From contig CAXKWD010000013.1 in NCBI GenBank assembly GCA_964059195.1, positions 24,838,611 to 24,902,610 on the forward strand: a DNA stretch of 64,000 nt, given 5' to 3'. Shown here piece after piece: positions 11,334-22,704 of the stretch (its first letter is position 1; each line of letters opens with the position of its first letter). This DNA comes from Ectobius pallidus. Lineage: Eukaryota > Arthropoda > Insecta > Blattodea > Ectobiidae. The notes beneath the pieces were generated by a model, which worked only from the letters and a program-made list of their open reading frames with translations, did no database searches and was not told where the DNA came from. The translations under genes and the position numbers were made by a program.

Positions 11334-13484
11334 TATCCTGGCAGAGCTAAGATCATTTGGCCTTCTCTTCCGCTTTGCCAGTCAAAAAATTACAGTTACT
11401 TATAATTAAATAGAAGATAGTTGAACCTAAAACTAAATTAATTACAATTAAGTTACAAGATAATCTATGGTGCGTTCGAGTCCACCTCTAATTAGGTTCC
11501 ACATGAATTATTGTTTTTATCAAATTATTTCTTGAATACAAGATGTCCGAATGACGATTCTTCTACGTAACGAGACTAGAGACATCCAGTTGCCATAGTT
11601 GGAACTAGTTGAAAGAAGAGTCCGCTACTTTAGCGGCCTAGGCCGGTAAAGTGCTAGAAGCCGTTCCATCGTTCTTGAAACACGGGTTTGGATGCGCAGT
11701 GGAGAAAAATGCTTCACTGTTGGGGAGGAAACATTGATTTTTCTAAACCACGTGCTTTTCCAGTGCTTCTATTGGTGTAGAGGGCTGAGGAGTGACAAGG
11801 ACAGCAGATAGCAAGTAAAATCATCCCTCCCTATTCTGCGCGAGATTTCTAGGTCATGTTTCAACTGAAATGGAACAGACTCTACTTTTCGGCGTGTGTA
11901 AAATCCGAAAAGCAGCTGTTTCAGAGAGCGTGTACTAAAATATAATCCAAATTCTCATAAAGAAACGATAAACATGAAAGTTCTATAGGCTAACTTTCAA
12001 ATTGATATCTTATTCTAGTCTTGAGAGAAGTGTACTTAGAAGTTGAAAAAAAGAAAAAGAGAAATCTGGCTGGCTCTCAACTCTTAAGCCTTAGCAGGGG
12101 TTGAAGAAACTCATCATCGATGTAATACTTTCTCTTTTCTTCCTTACCTGCTCCTGCTTTTTGCGCAGTATTTTAGCTATCTGTGGCGGCTTTAGCTTGT
12201 TAAGGCTTTACATGAATGGATGCTGGTTTCAGCAGAGGAGATAGATGCAGATAAGATTGCTTAGGGTGTAAATACGATATGGGCGCCTATTTAACACATT
12301 GCCACCGACCTCCCACGAAACATTCATGGCAAGATGAATTATGCAAGGCGTTCTGAATTTAAGTGAACTGTTGAGGGGTTTCCCGTGTTAGCGTTGACAG
12401 ATTTAATCCCGTTCCCGTCTTTCCCTAACGGAGTTGAGCCATTTATAAAGCAGCTAGCAATGCATTTGTGGGGTTAGAGCAACTCTGTCGCTCCTAGGCA
12501 GCACGTGTTTCATATTCAAGTCGAAGTCACAGCTCAATTTGTGTCTTAATTGAGTGCGGGGAAGCTGTAAGTTGTGGAATTGGACTTCACAATCACTGTG
12601 GAAGGTACAACTTACTTTTCCTTCTTGCGTTAGCCGGATCCTTACAATTGTACGTTGTTTCCTTACTGGCCTTCCGTGACATCTCCTTAACTAGAGTGAT
12701 TCCAAAGTTTGTTCGCTGATTCGAAGTTTGTGAAGATTGCGAGTCGGTTTTAGGGAACCCACAACTGAAACAATTCTGGAACCAATTTAATTGAAAGATC
12801 TGTCCCACGATTCCCTTTAACATTATTTGAGTTTCAAGTCCACACCAATATGATTGTAACTTTCTGTGTTAATGTGATCTAAAATATATTATACCGTGTA
12901 ATAATTTTTTGTTCGACCATACCACAATTCACTTATTACATGTGACGTAACAAGTAACTTAGTGATATACATCATAATACTGGTGTCAATTAATGCACTG
13001 TTCTTATTCCAATTGTCGACTTCCAACTAGGCATATCCGACATTGATTAATATCGTACGCGGAACAATCTTCAATCCTTGAAAATAAAATATTTTCTTTA
13101 AAATGTTAATGTCAATATTATAATTAATTTAGTTAATTTCGTGTGTTTTAATGTGCGTTGCTTTGAGATTGAAATGTTAAAGCGAAACCCTGCTCCTTGT
13201 ATCCCTTGTCGCTGCCATCTAGCGCAAAAGACGAGAACAAATAACAGCTGAATGGTCACTGAGATGGAGTCGTTTGTTTCACCAATTACAAGGTATTCTT
13301 TAAGATCAACTTTTAGATGTTAATTATGGTTAAATAAAAATAGTCTTATGCAAATTGCATACAATGTTAATTAAGGCACTCGTATGAAAATTATGAAACG
13401 ATCATAGCTAGTAATTATACTATTACCGACCCTATTAACCATGCCTTGCATTAGTATATTGCAAATGATATAGATCAAGTAAGA

Positions 13485-13485
<1 letters not shown>
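11333..13485. other. No gene recognised
   Basis: Mixed-composition DNA. The 76-codon minus frame at 12593-12823 is rich in Ser, Thr, Lys and Gln but matches no family I know. No TIRs or Pol III boxes were recognised. Confidence 0.4.

Positions 13486-13535
<50 letters not shown>
13486..13535. repeat. (AAT)n microsatellite at RTE target
   Basis: A run of AAT units that directly borders the left target duplication of the retrotransposon at 13547. Confidence 0.95.
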
Positions 13536-13536
<1 letters not shown>

Positions 13537-13546
13537 TAATAGAGTA
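13534..13546 (+). repeat. Target-site duplication, left copy
   Basis: The 13-bp word ATATAATAGAGTA lies directly before the element and recurs exactly at 16911-16923. Confidence 0.9.
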
Positions 13547-13948
13547 GCCTTTAGTCTTGGCATGATACAAGACTATTAACCCGGCCCAGTGTATACAGGG
13601 GGCTTATGCTGTAACTGCATACAACTGGGTAATTCTTGACCGGCGCGTCCTAGTCGCGGGGGTGGACACTATTATATAATATTATAATAGTGACGAAGTT
13701 CGGACAAGGACCCAATCTCCTGGGGTATAACAGGAGCCCCTGCCCAGGGATACGGGTGAAGACCTCAACGGTTGGAACGGCATAGAGAACAGGCTTCAAA
13801 AAGGCGTGACAAGCGGAAGAGGCAGCCCTTTCCTAGGGGATAAGTAGGACCCATGCCTGGGGTAACAAAGGTAAAGCCCTTAACGGTGATACTACGATAT
13901 TTCAGCGGATGAGGCAGCCCGCCACCTGGGGTTAATACAGATGGAAGC
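13547..13948 (+). promoter_or_regulatory. 5' leader of RTE-like element with internal repeats
   Basis: Markedly more GC-rich than the surroundings. It holds imperfect repeated modules: CCTGGGGTA-type words near 13720, 13856 and 13925, ACCTCAACGGT and CCCTTAACGGT near 13762 and 13877, and GAGGCAGCCC near 13820 and 13910. A near-palindrome CACTATTATA...TATAATAGTG spans 13668-13693. An internal promoter is expected in this location for non-LTR elements; the specific sites are not identifiable by eye. Confidence 0.55.
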
Positions 13949-16864
13949 ATGTCTAAAGCTTTGAGGTGGCAGCCCCACCTTGGACTTACTCGTCGGCAAG
14001 GCTGGTTACCTGCTACGAGGAAATTTAAGAAAACTCAGATTCCCCAAAGAATTAGCCGGACGGATAAAACAATGATGACTTCAGCAAGAAAAAAGGACAA
14101 ACGATTAGGAAAGACGGCCAAATGGAAGATAGGGACATGGAATGTTAGAGGTTTAGCTCATAAGGTAGAAATATTAGATAAGGAACTGTTGGAATCAAGA
14201 GTAGATATTGCTGTAATAACTGAAACTAAAAAGAAATTAAAAGGATCACAAGAAACAGAAAACTATATACATATCTACAGTGGAGTTCCACAGAATCAAC
14301 ATGCTCAAGCAGGCGTTTCCATATTTGTAAATAATAAACTAAAGAACAAAATACATAGCTACACATATATAAATGAGAGAATTATTATTTTGAGATGCAA
14401 ACAGGAAAGAGGATATTTAACAGTTGTAGGGGTATATGCGCCATCAGAAGGGAAAAAAGAGGAAATGGAGATATTTTATGAAGAATTACAGAGAACATTG
14501 GGTCAAATAAATCCTAATGATTATTTAATTATTGCAGGGGATTATAATGCGAGAGTAGGAAATCAGATAATACCAGGAATTGTAGGGGATAAAGGTGAAA
14601 ATGAGAAAAATAATAATGGTAAAGAACTAATTAATTTCTGCATATACAATGAATTAAGAATTACAAACACATTTTTTGAACATAAAAACATTCATAAATA
14701 TACTTGGTGCAGAAATAAGCAGCATAGCATTATTGACTATGTAGTAGTGAATAAGAAGTTAATCCCATATACTGAAGATACAAGAGTATATAGAGGGAGA
14801 GATGTTATGACAGATCACTATTTGGTGATTTCAAAACTCGTAATACCTGCAAGATGGAGAAAAATACAATACATAGAAAGGAATAAAACTCAAACATTTA
14901 AGGTAAATTTGCTAAAAGAGCAAAGCATAAAACAGCTCTATCAAAATAGGCTAAATCAACAACTGGATGAAATGCCACTTAGCAACAATATTAATCTGGA
15001 AAGGAACAGAATAAAATAAACTATAATAAAAGCAGCAGGAGAAGCATTGGGTCAGAGAAATAAGTGTTACAAAAAGAAAGGATTAAGAATTTGGAATAAA
15101 GAAATTGAACTGAAGATCAAAGAAAAAAAAGAAGCATACTTAAAATATTTACAGAATAGCAATTTACAAAATAAAATAGAATATAAAAAGAAGAGCGCAA
15201 TTGTTAAAAAAGAAACTCGTAAACTACATAGACAAAGCTGGGACAATTATATAACGAATGTCGAGAACGATATCCATGGACGACAAGAATACGCATATAA
15301 AATTATGAAGGAGATAAATAAAGAAGAAAGAGACAGATTAAGATTTAATCCAATACCAGAGAAAGAATGGTTAAAATATTATAAAGAACTATGGACGAAC
15401 ATAAAAGAAAATGAAGGTATAATACAAGAAGAAAGTGATTTGAATATTGATTTTATAACACAAGAAGAACTGCAAGAAAATATAAAATCGTTTAAAAACA
15501 AAAAATCGCCAGGTACGGATAAAATAAACATTGAATTGATAAAACATGGATCACAGGCATTAATGAACAGATTATTATATTTTATAAATATGTGCTGGCA
15601 AACTGGATATACACCAGACGAATGGAGAGAGGCAATTGTAATACCTATATTCAAAAAAGGAGAGCGAAATAGAGCAGATAATTATAGAGGGATTAGTTTA
15701 CTGAATACATGTAGTAAAATATACGCTAAAATTATAGCAAGACGTTTAGGGGTCATTGCAGAAAATTTGTTAGCAACTGAACAACACGGATTTAGAAAAG
15801 GGAGATCGACATCAGATTGTATCTTTGCACTTGCCCAATTAATAGAAAAAAGAAGAGAATTCAATTTGGAAACACATCTAATATTTATCGATTATGAAAA
15901 GGCATTCGACAAGGTGATACGTTCAAAACTATGGAACATCCTAAAGAATAAAGGATATCCCAATCAAATTATAAATGCAGTTGCCAGCCTATATAGAAAT
16001 ACAAAAATATTTATAGATAAAGGAAACGGACCAGGCCAATTACAAGCAGAAACTAATGCAGGAGTCAGACAAGGATGCCCACTCTCTCCAATATTGTTTA
16101 ATATATACTTGGACGACGCTTTATATAAATGGCAAAATATTTTAGATAATGATTTTATGATTAATGACATGAGAGTGAACCATCTTTTGTTTGCGGATGA
16201 CCAAGTAATTATAGCAAATAATGAAGATCAACTGCAAAAGGCAGTATTCAAATTACACGGTATTATACAGGATTATAATCTTAAAATATCTGTTTCAAAG
16301 ACCAAGGCTATGGCATTTATTGGTGCTAGACATAAAAGATCAAAGATAATTATAGATTCTCACCCAGTTGAACAAGTTAGTAGTTTTGATTATCTAGGCT
16401 ATAAGTTGTCCTATCTAGGAAATCAAGATGTGGAGAATAAAATAAAAAAGTTTCAACACATGTGTGGTACTATAACAAGATGTTTAAAAAATAAAACAAG
16501 AACAGATACACAGTTAAAATTTTACAAAACAGTGGCCGTCCCAATTCTAATGTATGGATCTGAAACATGGACATTAACACAGTCTGCTAAAAGAAAAATA
16601 GAGACAGCAGAAATGAGATTTCTAAGAGCAACAGCGGGAATTTCTCTAAGAGAACACAAGCGAAACGAAGAGATTAGGAAGAAATTGAATATATTTAACC
16701 TGAATGAAAAAGTAATAAATAATAAGGTTAAATGGCTACAACATTTAAACAGAATGGGAAATGATAGAGTGGCAAAACAGATGTCCAACTATCAACCAAC
16801 AGGATACAGAAATGTGGGACGACCTCGACTTAGATGGAAGGACAACTTCAACAATAAATTCTAA
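13949..16864 (+). pseudogene. Endonuclease/reverse transcriptase with one in-frame stop
   Basis: Two open stretches, 13949-15019 and 15047-16864, are in the same frame. They are separated only by a TAA at 15017-15019, after which the frame runs on through TIIKAAGEALGQRN. The first part is an AP-type endonuclease, with TWNVRG, ITETKK, GVYAPSE, IAGDYNARVG, SIIDYVVV and TDHYLV covering the usual N, E, D/N, D and DH residues. The second is a reverse transcriptase, with KSPGTDKIN, NYRGISLLN, EQHGFRKGRSTSD, FIDYEKAFD, GVRQGCPLSP and catalytic FADD at 16190-16201. It ends in a YGSETWTL segment and a GRPRLRWKDNF tail. Total length is about 970 codons. A start at 13949 or at the ATG near 14072, just before the endonuclease, is possible. 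The role is target nicking and reverse transcription in the nucleus. One A-to-T change would explain the stop. Confidence 0.9.
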
Positions 16865-16910
16865 GGGGAACGGAACGGGCCAACAGGCTCATACCTTGAA
16901 GATGATGATG

Positions 16911-16923
16911 ATATAATAGAGTA
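16911..16923 (+). repeat. Target-site duplication, right copy
   Basis: ATATAATAGAGTA, identical to 13534-13546, directly after the GATGATGATG tail. Confidence 0.9.
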
Positions 16924-17522
16924 CAAACTAATACCTTCATACGCTGAACTGCATATAGCCTACTCACGTATGGACTAGACGCAATGATTAAGCAGATATG
17001 ACATTTGGGTTTTGTATAATTATATGTTACCAACTATTATTAAGAAGGCTGGAAATTTGTTACACAGTTTTACTCTTATATAGGCTACATTATTTATTTT
17101 TGGCAAATTTCAGTTTTCAGCTACCTAGCTGTAGGCTATATCTGATCTATGTCTTAAAGAAATCATATATAATCTTGTACAATGTTCACCACGAAGAGGA
17201 TTTAAAAAAAAAAAGTATTAAAATGCGTCATTTCATTTCTAAACACATTATTTTGTTTGTACTCTTATTTAATCTTCTTAATAAATCCAAACTTTCTTTA
17301 AAAAAATAAAATGTATCTACAAATATGGTTTTTGTACAACAATTGAAGCATATATCCCTTTACATATCTCTTCTTAACTTACGGTGAAAACCTCAAAGAC
17401 AATGTATAAAAACTCCATCATGTGGAACATTTTGAGCGATAAAAAATGTAGATCAAAGCTTGTGAAAGAAAATAAATAAAACTTAATACGGAGATCGTTT
17501 TACTTTACGTTGCCATTTAAAT
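16924..17522. other. No gene seen
   Basis: AT-rich. The 103-codon frame at 16998-17309 (+) is rich in Leu, Ile and Lys and looks like AT-biased noise. Confidence 0.45.
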
Positions 17523-18028
17523 TTAGTAATATTATAGGTTAAAAATTTTTCCACCTTATGCACTAGTATATCTTAGACATTGATATGAATGAGTGTTGAC
17601 AAGGAATCTGTAGTTTTGTATCTGTTGTTTAATTATACATGTATTTACAAGTAACCTGAGTATCAATAAATTACAATATACCTTTTTGAATAGTCTTGTT
17701 ATGGTAAACTAAAATGTTGTACAATTGTTAAAATTACAATTAAAATATGTAAAAAACACAGGTAGTTGTATGTACTAATTTTTGAGAATAGAAGACACGT
17801 CACTTAAAATTATATATACAGAATTTTATCTTCTATCACTAAAATAGTCTTATTATGGTAAACTAAGATATTGTACAATTGTTAAAATTATAATTAAAAT
17901 ATATAAAAACACAGGTAGTTGTATGTATGTATTAAAACTACAGATTCCTTGTCAACACTCATTCATATCAATGTCTAAGATATACTAGTGCATAAGGTGG
18001 AAAAATTTTTAACCTATAATATTACTAA
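17523..18028. repeat. Perfect 95-bp inverted repeat with direct repeats inside
   Basis: Arms 17523-17617 and 17934-18028 are exact reverse complements over 95 bp by eye, with a 316-bp spacer. The spacer holds two direct copies of a segment of about 90 bp, starting AATAGTCTT near 17690 and 17844, with a few differences. The arms start TTAGTAATATTATAGG and end CTGTAGTTTT. No coding capacity. The perfect arms beside diverged inner repeats suggest recent duplication, gene conversion, or a young foldback element. An assembly artefact is possible. Confidence 0.9.
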
Positions 18029-18159
18029 TTCATTAGCACTAGTTGCAAAATGAAGTTCATCAATGATCATTTAAATTTAGTTTGAGGGCATTTGAGTATA
18101 AATGAAGTTGAGCATATCTTGTGGATTACATAACTTTAAGACTAGGAGATTTTAATTGA

Positions 18160-18692
18160 TAGAATTTCTTATAATAGTTTATTAAATTAATTTAATTTTG
18201 TTACTTTAATTGGTAGAAGGTTGGTAGCGCAACAGTTATTCTTATATAAAATTATGAATGGTATAATATTGATAGTAATGAACTTTTAAAACGTATTAAA
18301 TTTAATGTAGTACAATTACATTTAAGGAATAGGGAATTGTTATACATTCCTGTCATTAGGTCAAAAATATTAGAATGTTCATCTTTCATTCAAATGTGTA
18401 AACAATATAATTCTCTATCACTTCAAAATGCTCTTCTGGATTTTGACTTATCATTAAATCAGTACATACGATTTCTTCATAAAATGTTATATATTTCATA
18501 TGATTTGGCTTAGTTTTTAGATTGTCTTGTTAAATTAATTGTAGTTATTTTAAATCATTTATGTATTTTCTTCTTTATCCTCACACATTCATTCATTTAT
18601 TGTATTGTATTTTTATATTGAACAACACGTATTGGCGATACTACGTCAACTGTAATTGGGATTTATTCCTGTAGTTGGCAGAATAAATAAAT
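18160..18692 (+). pseudogene. Jockey/CR1-like retrotransposon C-terminal relic
   Basis: With a few frame breaks, the plus strand encodes LIGRR..VAQQLFLYKIMNG, then LKRIKFNV and LHLRNRELLYIP, then NSLSLQNALLDFDLSLNQYI and a stop near 18511. This is the order of the region after the RT in jockey/CR1-type proteins. A 3' untranslated stretch follows and ends in an AATAAATAAAT tail near 18690. The RT catalytic core is absent, as in most 5'-truncated LINE copies. Confidence 0.65.
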
Positions 18693-19720
18693 ATCGAAAT
18701 TTTGTAGTAAAATTACAATTTTGAACTAGTTTTGAACGATCATTGTCAGACAGCATGACTGGTAGCATGTGGTTTGCATGCCAAATCCCTAGGTCGTTGC
18801 CAATGCCCTCCTTAGAACCACTATTCTTTGTCGTGTAAATATACTGTCTTCACAAACTTGAAAAGGCCTTTGATTTCCTTCCTGGCACTAGTGAAACGAG
18901 TTTGGGGAGAAGGGCATTCAGAGGAGCCGTGTACGTTAGTCAGCGCGATGCGACTGCCTTGAAGAATGGCAACCAGAATGAAACATAACCCCTTCAAATT
19001 ACAGTATTTCGATATATACTCTTCCATGCTATTACGCATTTCTCTGAGCAGGGGCAGGTAAAAAAAAATCACTCTACCGGGGATCTATCGTGGCCCTGCG
19101 GATTCGAAGTCAGTGAATAAACACTGCACCATTCATTGGTCATGATAGCGGCAGAGAATCACTTGAATATATCGCAATTATTGCTACTATAAGAAGAATA
19201 GTTGTTATTGCTAAAATTACTCTGAAGTCCAAAAATTCAATAAAACGGTGTTTTTAGAATGGTTATTAACATAGGCAAGAAGCAAATTGTAAGGTATAAT
19301 ACCTCTCTAGTAAGCGGTTACTAAAGGGTATTGTATCGGACATGGTGATAAAAAAATCTTATTATAAATATTGTCAAAATTTCACCTGTATTTACCTAGT
19401 GTTCGTGCTGGTATGTGATAGGACTACAACGAAAAGAATTATGTGAAATGCTGTTCAAATCCAGGTTTTTGGTATAAGGATGTAAATCAGTTTCACAGAT
19501 TTTTAACAGCGGGATATAACCATGTTAATTACTCTTGATATGATGCAAGAAACAGACATGAAGACACTCGTCCCACACGACACCATATGGCGCCAACAAT
19601 TCATTATCTCAACTAGAGCAGCCTGTGCCACATACAGCACATCTCCATTCACAACCATCTACTCCAGTCGGTTCTCTTCTCGAGTATATAACACACATAG
19701 TGAAATAAAACCGGCTTATA
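18693..19720. other. No gene recognised
   Basis: The 83-codon minus frame at 18821-19072 and the 67-codon plus frame at 19522-19725 show no known domain. Confidence 0.4.
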
Positions 19721-19830
19721 TATAATATAATATAATATAATATTATTAAATATAATATAATATTATATTATTATATATAATATTATGATATATAATATTA
19801 TGATATATAATATTATTATACGATATCTAT
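19720..19830. repeat. AT-only simple repeat
   Basis: Irregular ATATA/ATATT repeats, including two copies of GATATATAATATTAT. Confidence 0.85.
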
Positions 19831-19904
19831 TCATTTATGCATATGGGCCTAAATTTATAGTAAAATTATATCCATTTCATTTAATTATTGTCATATTACG
19901 CTCA

Positions 19905-19985
19905 CATAAATGTCACTGACATATGGCACGGAATTGAATCCCCGTGTCCAGTGATAAAAGCATGGACGTCCGCAGAAATTTTCCC
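19905..19985 (-). repeat. Possible tRNA-like SINE piece
   Basis: On the minus strand GGGGATTCAATTCCGTGCC resembles a B box arm. No convincing A box is at the right distance. Confidence 0.3.
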
Positions 19986-20055
19986 AAGGGAGGGCAAATG
20001 AACAAATTACTGCTACCACCACTATCACTATGCGATTATTACTACAACCACTTTA

Positions 20056-20253
20056 TTATTATTATCATAATAATAATAATTAATATTATTATCATAATAA
20101 TAATAATAATTAATATTATTATTATCATAATAATAATAATAATAATAATAATAATTAATATTATTATTATCATAATAATAATAATAATAATTAATATTAT
20201 TATTATCATAATAATAATAATAATTAATATTATTATTATTATTATCATCATCC
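20056..20253. repeat. Palindromic ATT/AAT alternating array
   Basis: Runs of ATT and runs of AAT alternate about five times. They are joined by TTATCATAAT on one side and AATTAATATT on the other, giving a higher-order unit of about 35-50 bp. Each junction is a near-palindrome, so the stretch can fold into serial hairpins. It produces low-complexity Ile/Asn/Tyr frames on both strands. Confidence 0.93.
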
Positions 20254-20274
20254 ACATCCTATATTTACTGTAGC

Positions 20275-21070
20275 TGGATCTATGACTATGGATACACAGT
20301 ACAGATTTAATGTAGTACACTCACATGACTTTTTCTACCCCTTACAATTTCACAGATAGGCCTACTATTCATATAAAATGGGATAGACTACATCCATTGC
20401 TTTACCTTCATTACAGTAAATTGCTTGGAAGGAAATGATTTCAAGTTTAGTGGAATTAAATATTCCTACATGCTCATAATTATCTAAGGTAGTAAGCAGT
20501 TACAAACAACTCATATTATAGTATGTGGAAAGCTGAGCCTCACTTCACATTAGTTCCTTATAGTAATTTATTTTACAGATTGATGTGTAAACAAAATTTC
20601 CAGAGGGGGGCAGCGGCCCTACCCTGCCCCCGCCCCTTCCGGACGGCCATGGATAAAAGGTGGATCGTATTGATTCGTAAGAGTCACTTTGTAAAGAGAA
20701 AGCGTTATGACATTCGAGTGGGATAGAGTGAGTGGTTAGATAAAGTGAAGTCGCTTGTGTTAGATGTATGGAGATGATGAATGAAGTGGAATAGCGTGAC
20801 ATGGGGACACAGTTGAAAGAAAACCCGAATCACAGTATGAAAAATGAACAGTAAAATGATGCCGCAGCGTAGATCATTCAGGGGAAAAAAATATGGCACT
20901 TAAGTCAGGAAGTTGTATGAGGAAGCGCAAAGAGGAAATCAGTGGCGTGAGAAGACTTCACTAAATGTACATAAGACGGGAAAATGTAATATTGGTAGCC
21001 GTCAATAAAGTTGTCCTATGTCCTAGGGTCCAGTCTACTTCGAGATTATAAATTACTGTTAGTGCCATGG
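20275..21070. other. No gene; GC-rich patch near 20605-20650
   Basis: Mostly AT-rich. Positions 20605-20650 are strongly GC-rich (GCAGCGGCCC, CCCCCGCCCC), followed by GGACGGCCATGG. This may be the end of a DNA transposon or SINE, but no partner end is proven. Overlapping 60-85 codon frames on both strands show no domain. Confidence 0.4.
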
Positions 21071-21340
21071 TACGAGGGCCGTCCATAAAGTAAGTTTCCC
21101 TGAGGCTGTTTACAGAAACAAAACAAAATTTCATGGAAATGTTTATTGCAACAGATACAGCAAGTGTTCAGCTATTTTTCAACATATTCGACAACGGAAT
21201 TGAGACATTTTCATACCCTGGGACCAATTTTTTAAAACCTGTGTCGTAGAATTCTCCCGCCTTGGATTTGAGCCACTTTGTGACAACCATTTCCGCCTGT
21301 CTGTCTTCTCGGTCACTTCTTGAGATTTGGGAAAAGATGG
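21071..21340 (-). pseudogene. Mariner transposase C-terminus plus TIR
   Basis: The TACGAGGGCCGTCCATAAAG end at 21071 is a mariner-like TIR. The minus strand then encodes the last part of a mariner transposase: MVVTKWLKSKAGEFYDTGF followed by KKLVPGYENVSIPL, a typical C-terminal tail, with the stop about 100 bp from the TIR. The catalytic residues are not in this piece. It breaks off near 21320 and is followed by a plus-strand mariner piece. Confidence 0.8.
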
Positions 21341-21349
21341 AAAACACTG

Positions 21350-21507
21350 GGAGCGAGGAATGTATAAACACCTAACAGTCGAACTTCTGCAAAAAACTTG
21401 CTGGGAGGTGTTTAAAAATCCACCCTACAGCCCGGATCTCACTCCCATTTATTTCCATATTTTCTTAAACCTCAAGAAATCACTCGGACTGCGAAAATCG
21501 AAACAGT
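21350..21507 (+). pseudogene. Mariner catalytic-region fragment, opposite strand
   Basis: The plus strand encodes TVELLQKTCWEVFKNPPYSP, then DLTPIYFHIFLNLKKSLGL, the mariner block around the last catalytic Asp (canonical SPDLAPSDFHLF). Here the catalytic Asp position reads Ile-Tyr, so the residue is lost. The piece faces away from the neighbouring minus-strand C-terminus. Confidence 0.75.
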
Positions 21508-21517
21508 GACCTTCAGC

Positions 21518-21570
21518 TGTCATGCTGATATTCTACCAACTGAGCTGGTTTGAGTTCGAGACACGATGGC
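21518..21570 (-). repeat. tRNA 5'-half-like fragment
   Basis: Minus strand CAGCTCAGTTGGTAGAA is a strong A box match, followed by a stem-like ATCAGCATGACAGCTGAAGG. No B box follows before the mariner piece, so it is a truncated SINE head or tRNA relic. Confidence 0.45.
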
Positions 21571-22260
21571 TGATGAAATAATGGTCGTGTTGTTAATCTC
21601 AGTTTTCTCCTATCAAATGCCGTGTAATATCAGATAAAGAGGGCGGAATTTTGAGGTGGGGAACAAATATTCAATTTTGAGTACCTGCTATCTTATTTAC
21701 TTTTATTATTTTAATTTCCACATTAATAATTCAAAATTAGAAGTCAATATTGCCACAAAGAGACATTTTTGACACGAGCAAGTATAATGAACATTCGTAT
21801 TTACTCGGAAGCGTTCGGAAATATTCCAAAGTTATGGATATAATTTTAATTTTTTACGCGACATTCATTGGTTGTTACAGCCAATCGCTAGTCGTGAACC
21901 TGCTGTAACAAACAATGAAGTTTGAATTTGGATATTGTTTATTATAGCCGTTAGAGCTTACAATCGCAAAATACATCGAAAATATTTAGTGTTTTTAACA
22001 ATAAGATTAAAATTTGTGTCTAATATTCAGTATCAAGTCTTCTTCTAAATAGGGGTAGTCCAACTAGAGTGTTTTTTCTTAACACTTTCTTTTATATTAA
22101 AAATATATTATTCAGTAATATGTTAGTGCAAAGAACATAGGAGAGCGAAGTTCTTCATAAATCTCAACTAAACTTCTTCGTTTTGGTACCGCCTCCAGAC
22201 TTTAAATTTCTTGCCCTGAGATAAATAATAATCTGTAAAGATGTGAATATTGTAATACCT
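21571..22260. other. AT-rich, no gene seen
   Basis: No frame over 60 codons and no repeat partner recognised in the window. Confidence 0.45.
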
Positions 22261-22264
22261 TTTT

Positions 22265-22400
22265 CTTTGATCCGCCGCCGTGGGTGAGTCGGTAGCACGC
22301 CTGCCTTCCACTCCGGCGGCCCGGGTTCGATTCCCGGGGGATTTTTCAGTAGTGAAAGATCCCCTCCCCGGGTTCAGGACTAGGTAGGTTAAGTCTTAGG
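22265..22400 (+). repeat. tRNA-derived SINE head
   Basis: GGGTGAGTCGGTAGCACG as A box and CCGGGTTCGATTCCCGGGG as B box arm, with GC-rich paired stems. The spacing is right for a tRNA-derived Pol III promoter. The 3' body carries CCCCTCCCCGGGTTCAGGAC and TAGGTTAAG repeats. An intact tRNA gene is unlikely because no matching acceptor stem is visible. Confidence 0.75.
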
Positions 22401-22704
22401 TTAAGATAATGCACATTGTGCGCGATTCCTTAATTATTATAAGTAATAAATCTATCAGGTATTAATGAATAAAAAGTACTAAAATAAGTAATCTCCTAAT
22501 CTGCAATGCAATACTAAACTGGACAGACTAAATACAAACAGAAATCCCCAATTAATTAATAGGCCTAATACGTAACTTGAAAATCTGAGATCTGATACTA
22601 AACATTTTACTTTTCAGGTAAGTATGCTAACAGATGAGACCAAAGGTACTGTTTACGTAAGGAAGCTGGCACAAATGCTGGGGCCTTTTATACACCTGTA
22701 AGTT
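22401..22704. other. AT-rich, no gene seen
   Basis: No supported feature except one TAGGCCTA at 22560-22567. Confidence 0.4.

Larger units (their letters stand above)
13547..16910 (+). mobile_element. Near-complete RTE-like non-LTR retrotransposon
   Basis: A 3364-bp unit bounded by a perfect 13-bp target duplication. It contains a 400-bp 5' leader, one long endonuclease/reverse transcriptase frame (13949-16864), a very short 3' untranslated region and a GATGATGATG tail with no poly(A). Small size, one main frame with AP-like endonuclease followed by RT, and a short-repeat tail are features known for the RTE clade. I infer RTE-like from these; CR1 or Nimb-type membership is not excluded. The perfect duplication and single stop codon point to a recent insertion. 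Confidence 0.85.

Noticed and set aside
13765..16788. Minus-strand frames of 60-91 codons within the RTE-like element
   Set aside because: All overlap the endonuclease/RT coding strand and have no own motifs; shadows.
19944..20320. Poly-Ile, Asn and Tyr frames on both strands
   Set aside because: Translation of the ATT/AAT array, with no protein-like sequence.
22265..22340. Functional tRNA gene
   Set aside because: A and B boxes are good, but no acceptor stem pairing was found and a SINE-type body follows.
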